Of a stretch of 64,000 bases of DNA, positions 22,121 through 33,871 are shown in pieces (within the stretch, counting starts at the first letter, position 1; every line of letters starts with the position of its first letter). The DNA comes from Gambelia wislizenii (Eukaryota; Chordata; Lepidosauria; Squamata; Crotaphytidae). The notes under the pieces are model-generated. The model saw only the letters and a list, made by a program, of their open reading frames with translations. It was not told the DNA's origin and did not search any database. Position numbers and translations under genes: made by a program. The stretch spans positions 76,084,001 through 76,148,000 of the forward strand of contig JAUMIR010000003.1 in NCBI GenBank assembly GCA_030847615.1, given 5' to 3'.

Positions 22121-24286
22121 GTAAGGAAACTGCTTTCTTACTTTTTAAATGCCTTCGTTGGCTTTGTTTCTAACGCGTAGCCAAACATGACCTGTTAGCG
22201 CTTCTTTCTTTCTTCCTTTTTAAAAAAAAGTGATATTAAAAACAGTTTTATAAAAGTATAAATAACCCGTTTCCGCTGAGCAACCAAACACGCAGCAGAG
22301 CATGGAATCCAAAATGTGGGCAGCAAAGATAGGAACTTAGCCAAACTCCTCAACCCACCTCAAATACCTTGAGATATTGTGGGAGAATACAAGATAGACG
22401 ATGGATGCGGATAAATTTGTCTTGCAGTATTTTTTTAAAAAACCATTTTTGTGTTACAATTGTAACACTTGTCTTACAATTCTCAGGCATTTTAAAGGTT
22501 TAAGAAATAATTGGGAGACATAAATTCCAATAACAATTTGACAATATAAAAACACCTTAGTATTAATAATTCTTGTTTTCAAGAAATTAGAGGTGATACT
22601 TTGGAATCTATATTCCTGCTGCTGCAATATTGATTGCAAATGCAGAGAACAGAAGACAAATGCTTTTTAAAAAGCCATACAAAAGAGAGAGAGAGCGAAT
22701 GAGAACAGGTGTAAGATTTTGAGTTAAAAATGGCAATCACCCTCTAATTCTAGAAGCCTGAGTAACAAAAATGGCTCTGAATGAGAGGGACTTGTGTAAA
22801 AAGTGTGTTGGAATAATTTGTGGGTATCAGATGGAAGTCAAAGGGGCCGCATGATCATCCACATGGTCCCCTCATCAGAGCTTGCCAGGGAATCCAGAGA
22901 TATTATCAAAAGCGTCTATAGGAAACATGCTCGGCGCACACACTTACGCACACACAAAGGAAAAGAGAGCTAAATTGTCAAGGGAAGCCCTCGATAAACT
23001 CCAGCTTCAAGGAGGAGGTTAGTTTCCTATGTGCATGGAAGAACCTTAGCATTTGACATAGGGGATTGAAGGTGATGTAGCTGAGGGTTGGGGCAGGGAG
23101 GGAGGGAGAGATTGCTTCATGCACTGCCACCCCATGAGGTTGAAAGGAACAAATCTCCTCAACATTTGCTCAGAATGCATCTTTATAAATGTCAGGGGCA
23201 AACTAAACCCCTTCAGACTTAAAAGGGGAACTGGAGATGTAGAGGGAGTGGAAGAATTCTCCTAAGATCGGGCTGCAAAAGGAGAGAAACAGATCTGGGT
23301 GGTGGCAAAATCATTGCTGGACGGCAGCAGTTACACAGCCCAAATCATTCCAGAACTGAACTGACTCTGGCTAAAAGGCTTGATTATTTTGAATGTGGGT
23401 GGGTGGGAAACCCACAGCCCAGCCTGTCTCTGTGTATGGAAAGGCTCATAAATATTAGCTGGAAAGACAATTCCGAACAGCCTTGGCTGCTGACACAACT
23501 GATCCCTGTTTAAGGAGAATGAAATATGGCTGCTTCTCTCCCACCCCCCACCACTTTGACCACTGATTACTTGGGTCCAGGACATTTTTGGAGGGGGGAT
23601 GGATATGCCTCAGATGGACACACAGGGCAAAACTTTCAAATGGGCCACTTGAAAGAGCAGGGAAGCAAATGCCCTAGAAACAGAAACAACTCCAGCAATT
23701 GAAAGTGTCGGAAGTGTTACCTAGCTAGAGATGTGTGGTGCACTGTTGCACCTAAATCACAAGGGTGATTAGAAGTGCCTTGTCTCAGATGCATATAGAG
23801 GATGGAGCAACTTAAATTTTGCTCTTCTGTACCCCCATGATAGAATAATCCCTGAAATTCCTGCTTACTCTTTCTGGATTGGAGTGGGTGCAAGCAGGAT
23901 TAGGACCCTGCCTGATTAAGTTCCATTGTGCTTGTAAGTTAGTTGAACTCTGCACAGCTCTGGAGAAGCCTCTTTGAAATCTGGTTGTAAAAGTAGGACC
24001 AAAAGGCACCTGATTCTGATCCTTGGGTTCCAGGATCACCTTTGTTCCCTTTATTTACACATTTGTTTCCTGATGCTAGATGTCTGGATAGCCTTGTAAT
24101 ATATTAGTCCTAGCTATAATGTCAGGGCTTCTGAGATCAACCTACAGTAACAACCCTGGCTCTATCCTGCTCCAGTCTGGTGTTCCTTCCCAAAATAAAC
24201 AAACAAAGAAAGAGGCACCAGGAATAGCCTTTCTTGGAGGAGTAGAGATTATAATGGTGTGTTGTATATTTTTTAATTTCCTAAAG
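22121..24286 (+). other. FGF8 intron 2, repeat-poor
   Basis: This intron runs from GTAAGG to CTAAAG. I see no SINE, LINE or MITE in it; apart from short A/T and GA runs it looks like single-copy sequence. In mammals an extra alternative exon (1C) lies in the corresponding place; I could not identify one here. The lack of repeats beside the promoter suggests selection against insertions, which is inference. Confidence 0.7.
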
Positions 24287-24467
24287 GTAACTGTTCAGTC
24301 CCCACCTAATTTTACACAGCATGTGAGGGAGCAGAGCCTGGTGACCGACCAGCTAAGCCGACGGCTCGTCCGCACCTATCAGCTGTACAGTCGGACCAGT
24401 GGGAAGCACGTGCAAATACTGGACAACAAGAAAATCAATGCCATGGCAGAGGATGGAGATGCTCACG
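24287..24467 (+). CDS. FGF8: FGF8 coding exon 3 (mouse exon 1D equivalent), receptor-binding N terminus
   Basis: The acceptor is CTAAAG and the donor GTAAGG, phase 1 at the 3' end. It encodes residues 24-83, beginning [11 protein letters not shown] and ending GDAH. Phe32, within PPNFTQ, is the residue known in FGF8b to make an extra FGFR contact and give high signalling strength. Asn31-Phe-Thr is a potential N-glycosylation site. The segment [15 protein letters not shown] starts the beta-trefoil core. An internal ACACAG at 24314-24319 would splice out exactly 33 nt (11 residues), producing the FGF8a form. The open frame extends upstream of the acceptor into the intron, but that part is not FGF-like. 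Confidence 0.97.
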
Positions 24468-27450
24468 GTAAGGCTCTATGTGCGGGCAGCCAAGCTGGGG
24501 GAGGAGGGTGCACACACGGCAGAGTAATTGATGATTTCCGTCCCCTTTGTTAGCCAGAAATCATTACAGGCATTCAGAAGGCAGGGGGGCTTGTGATGGA
24601 AGAATGTAGTGATCAATATTGGTAATAATAGTACATTGCTTTCCCTCTGAGGATTTGGACAATAGCTCTGCATTTATAGGAAGGGGCATTTTTACACCTG
24701 ATCTTTGATCAAAAAAAGGATAAGGTGAATTGCTCTTTTTCAAAAATGCCTACTTTGTGCAGAAAGAGGAAAGGTTCTCACACTGTTCAGAAAGACTGAT
24801 GGATCGGGGTGTGCCTGCAATGTAGGTCCAACATTGCAGAGATACAGGGGTGCAGGTGAGGGAGGAAGCTTAGAAGTTATTTTGAACTCTACATACAAAC
24901 CCTCAGTTTTTTTCAGAATACCTAGGCAGAAGTGGTCTCTAAATGGGCTTTGAACCATGATCATGTTCATGCTGGCTTGGAGCCATAGTTTTTTTAAAAA
25001 GTAACTTCTCTATGCTTGGAGGCCTGAAAACAGCTCTGGCAACAGAAACTCTTAGGATCAGTGGCAGGACCTGGCAACCAATTCCTTTCTTTCAGCAAAA
25101 AGGATGTGACAGGGAGCCTTTGGCAGTGTGCAAGTTTTGAGTATTTTTATTGGACTGGTAACTTACCCTTTCAAAGTAATGTACAAGAAGTTGGAGTTGT
25201 TGGCACAACTATTGTAGGATTTTGACCTTCTCTCTTTAACTTTCCCTATATACGTGAGATATTGTACAGGGTTAGGTGAGCCCCTTCACACTTGGTCTTG
25301 TTTTGTTTGAAGACTGATGGTAAAAAAAATGGTGTGTCTTTACATTGCGCATGCAGATATGTATGCATTATGCATCATGGCTAGGATTCACGTTAGCTGC
25401 AATTTCCCCTTCTCACATAGAACTATTAAGCAGGAAACACACTGTCTCTCGTACATAGCTTTGCCCTGCTTGGCTGAAGGTTCCATGATGAACTTTAACA
25501 GCTGTGGGGATTCCATACAAATTTATGAATATTTTAACCTTTCAAACAAAATATCTGAGCCATAAACCAGCCATAATCTGAAAGAGGTTACTTTGTTTCC
25601 AAATAAGAGAAAAGTCTCCCCTTCCCTTTAAATGTCTTGTATTTTTTTAAAGAGAGAAATTATATTTTAAAATTAAATAATAAAGTTAAGGAAGGCTAGA
25701 AGGAATCAAGGGGAGTGACATGAAAAAGAAAAGACCTCTATTAAAACATAATAAAAAGGTTAAGCATTTGAAGAGCTGAGATGCAAACTGAGCAATGATC
25801 TAAAGCAGAAAGAGAACACAAGCAGTTTTTCAGATGTAAAGTTTTAAAAGAGTTGCAAGTCTGTAAATGTTAAAATAGAGGTTCAGGATTGTTCTATATG
25901 AATCTCTGGAGAGACCCCCATGTCTGGAAGAGCTATTAAAACTCTTCTTACTTTCACCTTTTTTAACATTTCCTGAATACTTTCTCCTCTTCGCAGTCCA
26001 GTTAGGGGATCAAGTGTGCCTCGCTGCATTTTTTCTGCATCTACGTAGCCACTTTCCCTTCAAAGTTTGAGCATGAAACATAATTTTTCTGGGATAAATC
26101 TGTCACTGAAGTGAAAGAATAGAGTTGAAAATGCTAACGTCCTCTCCCACCCCAAACAAAATAAACTTTTCACACCATTTACATCTTATATTAAAAAATC
26201 TCAAGTTTTTGTTTTTATTTTTTAATAAATGGTAATAATTTGGATTTTTTTCTATGTGTTATGTGGGCATGGGAGGGAGTTGCTGTAGATTAAAAAAAGG
26301 TGATTTATTCCCACCAATGACCGTTTTCTCTGCTGTGACATTTTTACGGCTGACTTAATGTCAGGTTCATTTTTCTTCGTTATCTGTCTTGACTGTCAAT
26401 ATCTGATTCAGTTTTCTAATCAGGACTGAAGCATCACAGATCATAAAGCTTGGATTGATCATTGTTAAGCAATCTGTAATCTGGATTAAAATGGGCTGGT
26501 GTTTTTGTTTGTTTTTTTAAATCTGTGTGACAAAGAAATTGCTTTGAAAGTGATTGACCATTGCCTGTTTCCTGATTGCATTTTGTGAGAGGGGGGGGGT
26601 GTTGAGTTTTCTATTGTAGATTTGTCCTCTCTCTCTCTTTCTCTCATTCATATATCTACCTGGGCAGTGGGATCAATCTTCCACTGGCATGTCTTTCCTA
26701 GGCAGGTTATCCTTCCTCTTTACATTTATTGCCTCACTCTTAATCCAAGTCTCTGCTCCAGAGCAGAGTTCCAGACCAATGCAGCTGAGCCAAGCAAGCA
26801 GCAATGATTCAGGGCTGGAGGCCGGTTACCTAAGAGGCTTGTGTGGCAAGGGAAAGCCCACCAACAGGCAATAAATCAGAAAAAGCCTTTGAAAAGGTGG
26901 GGAGAAAGAGAGGGAGAGAGAGATGTTGTTATGCCTCTGCTCAGGAGCTGCTTTTCTGTGTCTTTCCATCAGTCAGCTAAGGGAGAGCATGAAAACTGAT
27001 GCTCTTTAAACCTTTTACTGTTCTCTTGATCGACCTCCCTTGCTCATGCCCCCCAAAGACAGATAAATAAGGGGACCTTGTCTATGTGGCTCAATGAAGA
27101 GGAGCCATGGGTCCAATTGCTCTTTGGCAGGACTTTTTTTTTCCACAGTTGTTAATATTTTATAGGCAGGAGAAGTGCTAAAATTAAAGGGCTTGTAATG
27201 GGTCGGAAGAAGAGATGTGAGGTTGTAGTTCATAAATAGCCCAACAAGCATACGGAGGACAGGCTAGAAAGAGAGGAGAGAGGTGGTGTGGAGTACCAGG
27301 AGCTTGAAAGTGTTATGTAAAGACTCTTGATCTCATCTAAAAGAACAGACTGTATAGCTGTAGAATGGAGTATCATCTCATTACTGCTGGTGAGTGCCTG
27401 GCCAGTGGCATCATTGTTTTATAGCTTCTCTTCTTCTGCATGTTTCCCAT
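24468..27450 (+). other. FGF8 intron 3, first part: repeat-poor block
   Basis: About 3 kb without any recognised mobile element, continuous with the repeat-poor promoter region. It contains AT-rich stretches, a short CT run near 26627-26645 and the homeodomain-motif cluster described separately. Small open frames here look like chance. Confidence 0.6.
26300..26580. promoter_or_regulatory. Candidate intronic enhancer with homeodomain-type motifs
   Basis: Within the repeat-poor part of intron 3, a stretch of about 280 bp has many TAAT/ATTA, GATTGATC and TGATTGAC words. It includes an inverted pair, TAATCTGGATTA at 26478-26489, of the bicoid/OTX type, and TGATTGACC at 26551-26559, resembling PBX/MEIS sites. 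ATTGTT (SOX-like) is at 26461. FGF8 in other vertebrates is controlled by conserved intragenic and flanking enhancers. The assignment rests on motif density and absence of repeats only. Confidence 0.3.
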
Positions 27451-27451
27451 A

Positions 27452-27685
27452 GTTGTTTTTGTTATGTGCCTTCAAGTCAACTCAGACTTATGGTGACCCT
27501 ATCCTAGGGTTTTCTTGGCAAGATTTGTTCAGAGGAGATTTGCCATTGTCCTCCTCTGAGACTGAGAAAGTATGACTTGCCCATGGTGACCCAGTGGGTT
27601 TCCGTACCTGTGCTAGGATTTGAACCATGGTCTCTTGGAGTCCTACTCCAGTGCTCAAGCCAATACTCCATACTGGTTCATCACA
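27452..27685 (-). repeat. tRNA-derived SINE, ACA type (FGF8 intron 3)
   Basis: Minus-oriented: GTGCCTTCAAGTCAACTCAG marks the 3' side, and CCATGGTCTCTTGGAGTCCT with CCAGTGCTCAAGCCAATACT marks the head. It is the first recognised repeat in intron 3 and ends the repeat-poor block. Confidence 0.87.
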
Positions 27686-27714
27686 CAGTACTTCACTGTT
27701 ATTAGTGTTAAGTA

Positions 27715-27785
27715 GAATGCACTGCCTCGGAGTGTGGTGGAGTCTCCTTCTTTGGAAGTTTTTAAACAGAAGCTAGATGCTAATA
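27715..27785 (+). repeat. CR1 LINE fragment
   Basis: AATGCACTGCCTCGGAGTGT then CTCCTTCTTTGGAAGTTTTT match the same segment in the CR1 copies at 18234 and 32040. Only about 70 bp remain. Confidence 0.75.
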
Positions 27786-28016
27786 TTAGAATTCTTCAAA
27801 TAGTTCATAATAAAACTAAATAATTCTGTGAATTTGAAACATTACTTTTTAAACATTAACATGTTGTCATTACTTTTCTTTAAAAAAAAAGAATGACATG
27901 TTGCTTATTGTATGTTACTTTCAAATTGACTTTTTTAAAAATTTCAAAGCCAAAAAAAAAAACCCCTGAAAATCTACCCCCACCCCACAATATTTTGGAT
28001 GTTATGAGTATTTTTT

Positions 28017-28317
28017 ATTTTATTTATTTATTTATTTATTTATTTATACCCTGCTCTTCAGCCACAAGGCTATCAGAGCGGCTTACAATTTGTTTTAAGC
28101 AATAGCAACTTACACATCTACACTGCATTAAACAGTTTCCAATGTGTGTTAGCTAATTGCCCCCACAAGCTGGGTACTCATTTTACCGACCTACGAAAGG
28201 ATGGAACGTTGAGTGAACCTTGGAGCCCGCTGGAATCGAACTTGCAATGTGGTGACTTGTAGTACTGGCATTTAACCACTGCACCACCAAGGCTCCCCAC
28301 TGCGCCACCAGGGCTCC
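28017..28317 (-). repeat. Sauria-type SINE (tRNA head, Bov-B-like tail)
   Basis: Its reverse complement starts GGAGCCCTGGTGGCGCAGTG, with TGGTTAAATGCCAGTACTAC, GGTAAAATGAGTACCCAGCT and TTGTGGGGGCAATTAGC. It then runs to a (TAAA)n tail at 28017-28048. The first 25 or so bases of the head are duplicated. Sauria SINEs are widespread in squamates. Confidence 0.85.
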
Positions 28318-30017
28318 TTCAAGTTTACTAATGTTTGGGTGTAACAAGTTATGTTACCAGCTGTTTTTTTAGTTTATAAAAGGAATGCCATTATGCTCCC
28401 ATTATTGCAAAAAGTAACGAGTTACAGGTGACATCGTTACTTGTAATGCTTTGGTTCCAGGCTTTAGGAATATATTGCCACAGGATGGGATGATGGTTTC
28501 CAACCTAAGAGAATTACAGACAGATTCACATAGGATGGACTGTCAGTGGCTTCTGCTCATGGTAACTCTATGTTCCTCCAGATTCAAAGGCAGCATGCCT
28601 TTGAATGAGCTGTCCCTGGAAGGCACACCAGGAGGGTGCTCTGGTCCTGGTCTCCTCTTTGTGGACTTTCCCTGGGCATCTTGTTGGTCAGAACTGGAAA
28701 AAAAATGCTGTTTTCCTTTGGTCTAGTCCAACCGGTATAATCTTATAAAAAGGAGAGCAAAAAAAATATCTGGTGCTTCTATGGGAGTCATGTGGATCCT
28801 TAGGGACTTCTATCTCCCTCTTGATCAGGATCAAATCTTTGGGACCCTCTGTTCAATCAAACTTAGCCTACCTGTACCTATCTGCACAGTGATAATGCAT
28901 CCAATGTATGTTTCCTGTGCTGGATGCCTAATACTCCAGTAAGAGATTGGAAAGTTACTTATTAAAAGCAACTAGTTACACATTTTATTCTGAGTCCCCA
29001 AAGGTAGTTAATTACCATGATAGTTACTGTTTTAAAAAGATAACTCTTTGCCTTCCCTTTCTTCAAACTAGCTGAAATTTAACAAAAACCTGAGTATTAC
29101 AAGCTGCTGGCAGGCAGTACAAAACAGCCTCTACTCCCAGCCACTTTGTCCACACCTCAACACCCACAGCTGACATGAGGCCACAACATGAGTAGCACTT
29201 GATCCATAGGATCTTCCTTCTCTTATTGTTAAGTGAGGCACATCTCACACCTGTGAAACTAACTGAAAGTTATAGTTGAATTGCAAAAGAAGTTAAGTTA
29301 TATTTTGCTGAGTTACAGCCATAATGTATCTTTGTCACACCCTTTGCTTGAATTAAATTACAGAAGTAGTTATTTGTAACTAGTTACCTCTAAGTTCTGA
29401 TCCCAGTTCTTACCCAAGGAAAAGACTTTTTCTCTCTGTAATTCAAACCTTACTGTATGAGGGCAATGGTGGGATGTGCTGTGAATGCCTTTGATATAAC
29501 ATACCCAAGAAAGTGTCTTAACTTGCCCCATGTCATTTGTATGATGCATCTTCCATTAGCTGAAGGACACTCCTGGACATATACAGCAGTAGGTGTCAGA
29601 TCTTATTCCTATCCTCATCTTGACAAGCGTTACATCTCGGGTTTCACTCTTTACTTCTTTATTTATTTAGCTCCAGCAAATGTGCTAGTCATTGGACAAG
29701 CCATAGAACAAGACTTGTCAAAGCACCTCTGAACAAAAGATTACCGGAGAAGGCAAATAAACAAGTTCCTGCCCTGCAAAATAAGTAAGAGGGAGGGGGT
29801 GGGCCTTGATAGAAGTGTCAGGTCCTCCTCTGCAATTTACTGAAATGGCAGCACTGGAAAATGGCATGGCCCTGCAAACACTGGCTTAGTAGCCGAAGCA
29901 CTCAAGAACTTCCTACGTTCCAGTTCAGGGAGAATGTGGGATTCCTTTGCCCTGCATGTGGAATGCTGATCAGAGAACAAAGGGAGATGTCTACCATTAT
30001 CCAAAACCAGAGGACAA
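28318..30017. other. FGF8 intron 3 stretch, nothing recognised
   Basis: About 1.7 kb without a confidently named repeat or any coding exon. Confidence 0.4.
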
Positions 30018-30228
30018 AAGCCCTGGTGGCCCAGTGGTTAAATGCCAGTACTGCAGCCACAACATTGTGAGTTTAATCCTGCAGGGCTCCAGGTTGACTC
30101 AGCCTTCCATCCTTTACCGGTTGGTAAAATGAGTACCTAGCTTGTTGGGGGCAATTATCTAACACATTGTAAACCACTTAGAGAGTGCTTAGCACTATAA
30201 AGCGATATAGAAATGCAGGTGCTATTGG
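30018..30228 (+). repeat. Sauria-type SINE
   Basis: AAGCCCTGGTGGCCCAGTGG then TTAAATGCCAGTACTGCAGC form the head. GACTCAGCCTTCCATCCTTT and GCTTGTTGGGGGCAATTATC form the body. The end is GCGATATAGAAATGCAGGTG and CTATTGG, as in Sauria SINEs. Confidence 0.88.
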
Positions 30229-30359
30229 TATTTGCTGTTGCAAGAGCCCAAACATGTGGTTTACAGATGACTGAATAAATTACACAAATAAAGTGTAAGC
30301 ATTTCTGATGTGTCTGGTTGCCAATGGGAAGGTGCATTGCTGTGTCAGCCCTAGACCTT

Positions 30360-30450
30360 AGAAAAGTGACTTGTTTGGACTACAACTCTCAGAACTCCAG
30401 GCTTGGGGATTATGGGGAGCTATAGTCCAAACAAATTGCTTTTCCAACCT
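30360..30450. mobile_element. Small foldback MITE
   Basis: GACTTGTTTGGACTACAACT is answered by AGCTATAGTCCAAACAAATT, a clear inverted repeat with about 45-nt arms. Confidence 0.75.
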
Positions 30451-31884
30451 GCAGAAGCCTGAAGGAGTTAACAAACTTCAGGTACAGTTTATACTGTACC
30501 AGCTTACTTTCCTGAGAATTTAACATTTTACTTTAAAGGAAGGCCTCCTGTTTCAGGAATATTTTGAATTTTCCCAGTGTTGAATCATCAGAATATATCT
30601 TTTTTCAGGGGCAGTATATTACTTTTCCCACTTAGCATGGGACTCCATTGTGCTTTAGAGGGCTGCTGTCCAACATCTTGGTTGTATCTCATGGTTGGCC
30701 ATTCGATGAGTGTCGTTCCTCCTCCCCAATCGACACACACACACATCCTTGAGGAAAGAGGGATATAATTGTCCTTAGCCCATGCCTCCCCATATGGTGA
30801 CCTGAGTTTAGCAAGTGCTTAGCTTGCTAAAAGTGACATGCACGATTGCTGTAACTGACTAATATCAAGACAAAGTAAGAAGAAGTCTCTTATCAAGTTC
30901 ATTGCTCATTTTCATGGTGGCTGGGGGATTCTGGGAATTATAGGCTAGAAAGGGAACTCTTCCAGACTCTGGTCTGAATACTTCCCTTCCTTTACAGTGA
31001 GGTGTTTCCTCACTTTCCAAAGGGGGTGTTAGGGAAAGTGGACTGATTCTATTCTTTCTCAGAGGGATTACTGCCCTTCTCTCCTGATTCCATTACAGGT
31101 AGCAATTTTGTCCCCATCTTTGAATGTGGACCTGTCGAACTAGCCCAGACAGACTAAAGTCCCTCAAAACTGTCTGCTTGACTGAGCAGGGGGGGCAGGG
31201 CTGAGGAATATGTTAAGTCTGGCTTAGTCATCAGATCAAACTTGATGAAGCAGGTTGTGCAACTGGGGAAAAAAGAAAGATCATCCAGGAACAAAGGTGA
31301 GACATTGCTTTCCCTCAAAAGAGTTTAGGGTTCCTTTAGAGCCCTCTGGAGGAAAAGCATGACCATTGCTTTGGGGATTTGGGGAGCTGCAGGCCAGAAA
31401 AGTAAACTTTTCATGTGCTAAACCCTTCTTTGAAGTGTCTACAGATGAAAGTTGCATTTGTAGATATAATGGAGCACATGACGGCTAGAGGCATGAGTGC
31501 CACAAGCTATGCAGAGTCTAAAAACATATAATCTTGGTGAGCAGAAATGTCCATTACTTCTTCCTTAGGTCTATTGTGCAGACTTCTAGATCAGCACTTC
31601 TCAGGGTCTCTGGACTCTAGGCACTGGTTCACTGTTCTGTCCATGGCTACATCAGCGGCAAAAGCTTGCTATGCTTTGAGATTTAAGATATCAATCTGTT
31701 GGGTCAAGCCAGGGCCCATGGGGATCCCAGCAGTTCCAAAAAGACACTGCTTCACCCAGTGAAACTATGTAGCTGGATCTCTGTTCAATCAACCCAGCTT
31801 GTATGAAGAAGTTGGCCTGAAAGGACATTGCTGAGTGACAGAACAATTATTTCTCTATTTATGGTACTTATATACAGCTTAATC

Positions 31885-32206
31885 TAATAAAAGTTTAAGT
31901 GTCATATTGAGGATGGAGCAAGCTTATTTTCTGCTGCTCCAGAGACTAGAACACGGCGCAATGGATGCAAGCTCCAGGAACAGAGATTCCACCTCAACAT
32001 GAGGAGGAACTTTCTGACAGTAAGAGCTGTTTGGCAGTGGAACACACTCCCTCAGAGCGTGATAGGATCTCCTTCCTTGGAGGTCTTTAAACAGAGGCTG
32101 GATGGCCATCTGTCAGGGATGCTTTGATCTTGATTTCCTGTGTTGCAGGGGGGTTAGACTGGATGGCCCTTGTGGTCTCTTCCAGCTCTACAATTCTATT
32201 ATTCTA
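31885..32206 (+). repeat. CR1 LINE 3' end (FGF8 intron 3)
   Basis: It matches the end of the CR1 copy at 18085-18400: GGAACAGAGATTCCACCTCA, CAGTGGAACACACTCCCTCA and CTGGATGGCCATCTGTCAGG, ending in ATTCTATTATTCTA. It is more intact than the copy at 27715 but has only about 320 bp. Confidence 0.9.
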
Positions 32207-33870
32207 AATACTATGTCTCTGCGTCCACCCTGATTTCCACACATGTTTTCTGCCTGTTCTACATTTCCTCCTCACTGTCATTTTTGCCCCTAGGTTATCT
32301 ACTTTTCAACAGCTTCCATGCCACGTTTTACTATCACCTGTTGCATCTAATCTCTCCTGTATAGTTTCGACCTGTATAGAAGGCCTTCTGGTTTAGGATG
32401 CTGGTGTCATCAAGCAGACATCTTGGGATCAAAAGAAGCATGATGGGAACAAGTGCACTGGCCTTAACAATATAGAAAATGAGATGGGAAGGCAGTATTA
32501 AGAGCAAAAGGGGAACTGAATCTCTTCTCCTCTTCTATATTGTGTCTTTGGAGCCTCATGTTCATACTAAAAGAAAGTATTCAGTGGTATCTTCTAGTCT
32601 CCTTGTGGCAGAGGTGTGTGTGTTAGTGGAGGGTGGGGCTGGAGAGGGATTCATATGTGGATATTGGAAGATGTATCCACACTCCATAATTATATCACTT
32701 TGATAGCACTTGACCTGCCATGGTTCCATCATATGGAATCCTTGGATTTGTATTTTTGTGAGGTACTCAGAATTCTCTGCCACTGAACTACAAATCGCCA
32801 GATTCCATAGGATGGACTTGCTGGAGTTAAAGCAGTATATTAAACTAGCTGGACCTGGTGTACCATACGCTGTTGAAAAACTCCCCCCAAAACGCCTGGT
32901 AGACCTCCTGATGACCCTGTAAGGTAGACTGGTGGATTTTTAAATTCATCCTCCCCCTTCTCAGCATTTCACACTTTTCCCAGAATTGCTGAGGGTGACT
33001 CACTCTGTTGCCCTATCACTGCCAGTTGACTATGGGCCACAGATTGAGTGGCAGGAGTGGATTGTGAGGTGGAGAGGGAAGTTGCATGTGGGTGGTGATT
33101 GGTTGGGTGTGTTTCCTGAGCAGCCAATTAGCACACGGGGAAAGGCAACATACCCAAGAAAATTATATAGATAGATAGATGGCTGTAACTGCAGTGGATA
33201 TTCCTCTGTCTGTAGGTGAGATGTGACTATGGCTAGAATTTAACATCCTGCAATGGACACTGTTCTAGCAAAGGGAAGCAGACTCTGCAGTGGCTCATCC
33301 ATCTTGAGGACAATTGGCTATGTGGGCTCCAGTTGAGGAATACATCCTCCTCCTGAAGTCATAAAGAGCAAAATTAAAATTTCAGTTCTTCATAGGTGTT
33401 GTGGGACATCTTGAATCCTAAACAGCAACTACCAGCACAAGAAGGCTGCATAGAACAGGGCTGCACAGAACAACAGTGATGCTTAGTTTCCTTTGTCTCT
33501 TGGCAGCGCAATGGAATAGAGGCAGGAGAGGGGCAAAATGTTCCTTTGGGGCTGGCTGACTCCAGTTCTTTGGGGTTCATGCAGCAGCAAGAAGAAGGGG
33601 ACAAGCCATTGATCCATGATTTGCATAGCTGCTTCACAAGTCAATCAATGCCTCCATTAAAAAAAACTGAGACTAAATCAATATGCCCTCTCAACTCTCA
33701 CAAAGGTGAAATGCATTAAGGGGATAGCCTTACTCTTCATGGCTTCCTCTACCAGCTGCAAAGTCAGCATCAGTGCAGAAAGACAAGGAGACAGAGAGGG
33801 GACTTTAACCATCACGTCACTTTTCCTGATCTACACAGTACAGAATGCAACAAGAACAAGAGGACCAAAT
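32207..33870. other. FGF8 intron 3 stretch, nothing recognised
   Basis: Single-copy-looking sequence with a short (ATAG)n run at about 33167-33181. No exon seen. Confidence 0.4.
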
Positions 33871-33871
33871 A

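Noticed and set aside
24119..24553. A 144-codon open frame covering FGF8 coding exon 3 and flanks
   Set aside because: Only 24287-24467 is FGF8-like; the frame continues into intron on both sides by chance, and splice sites fit the exon borders.
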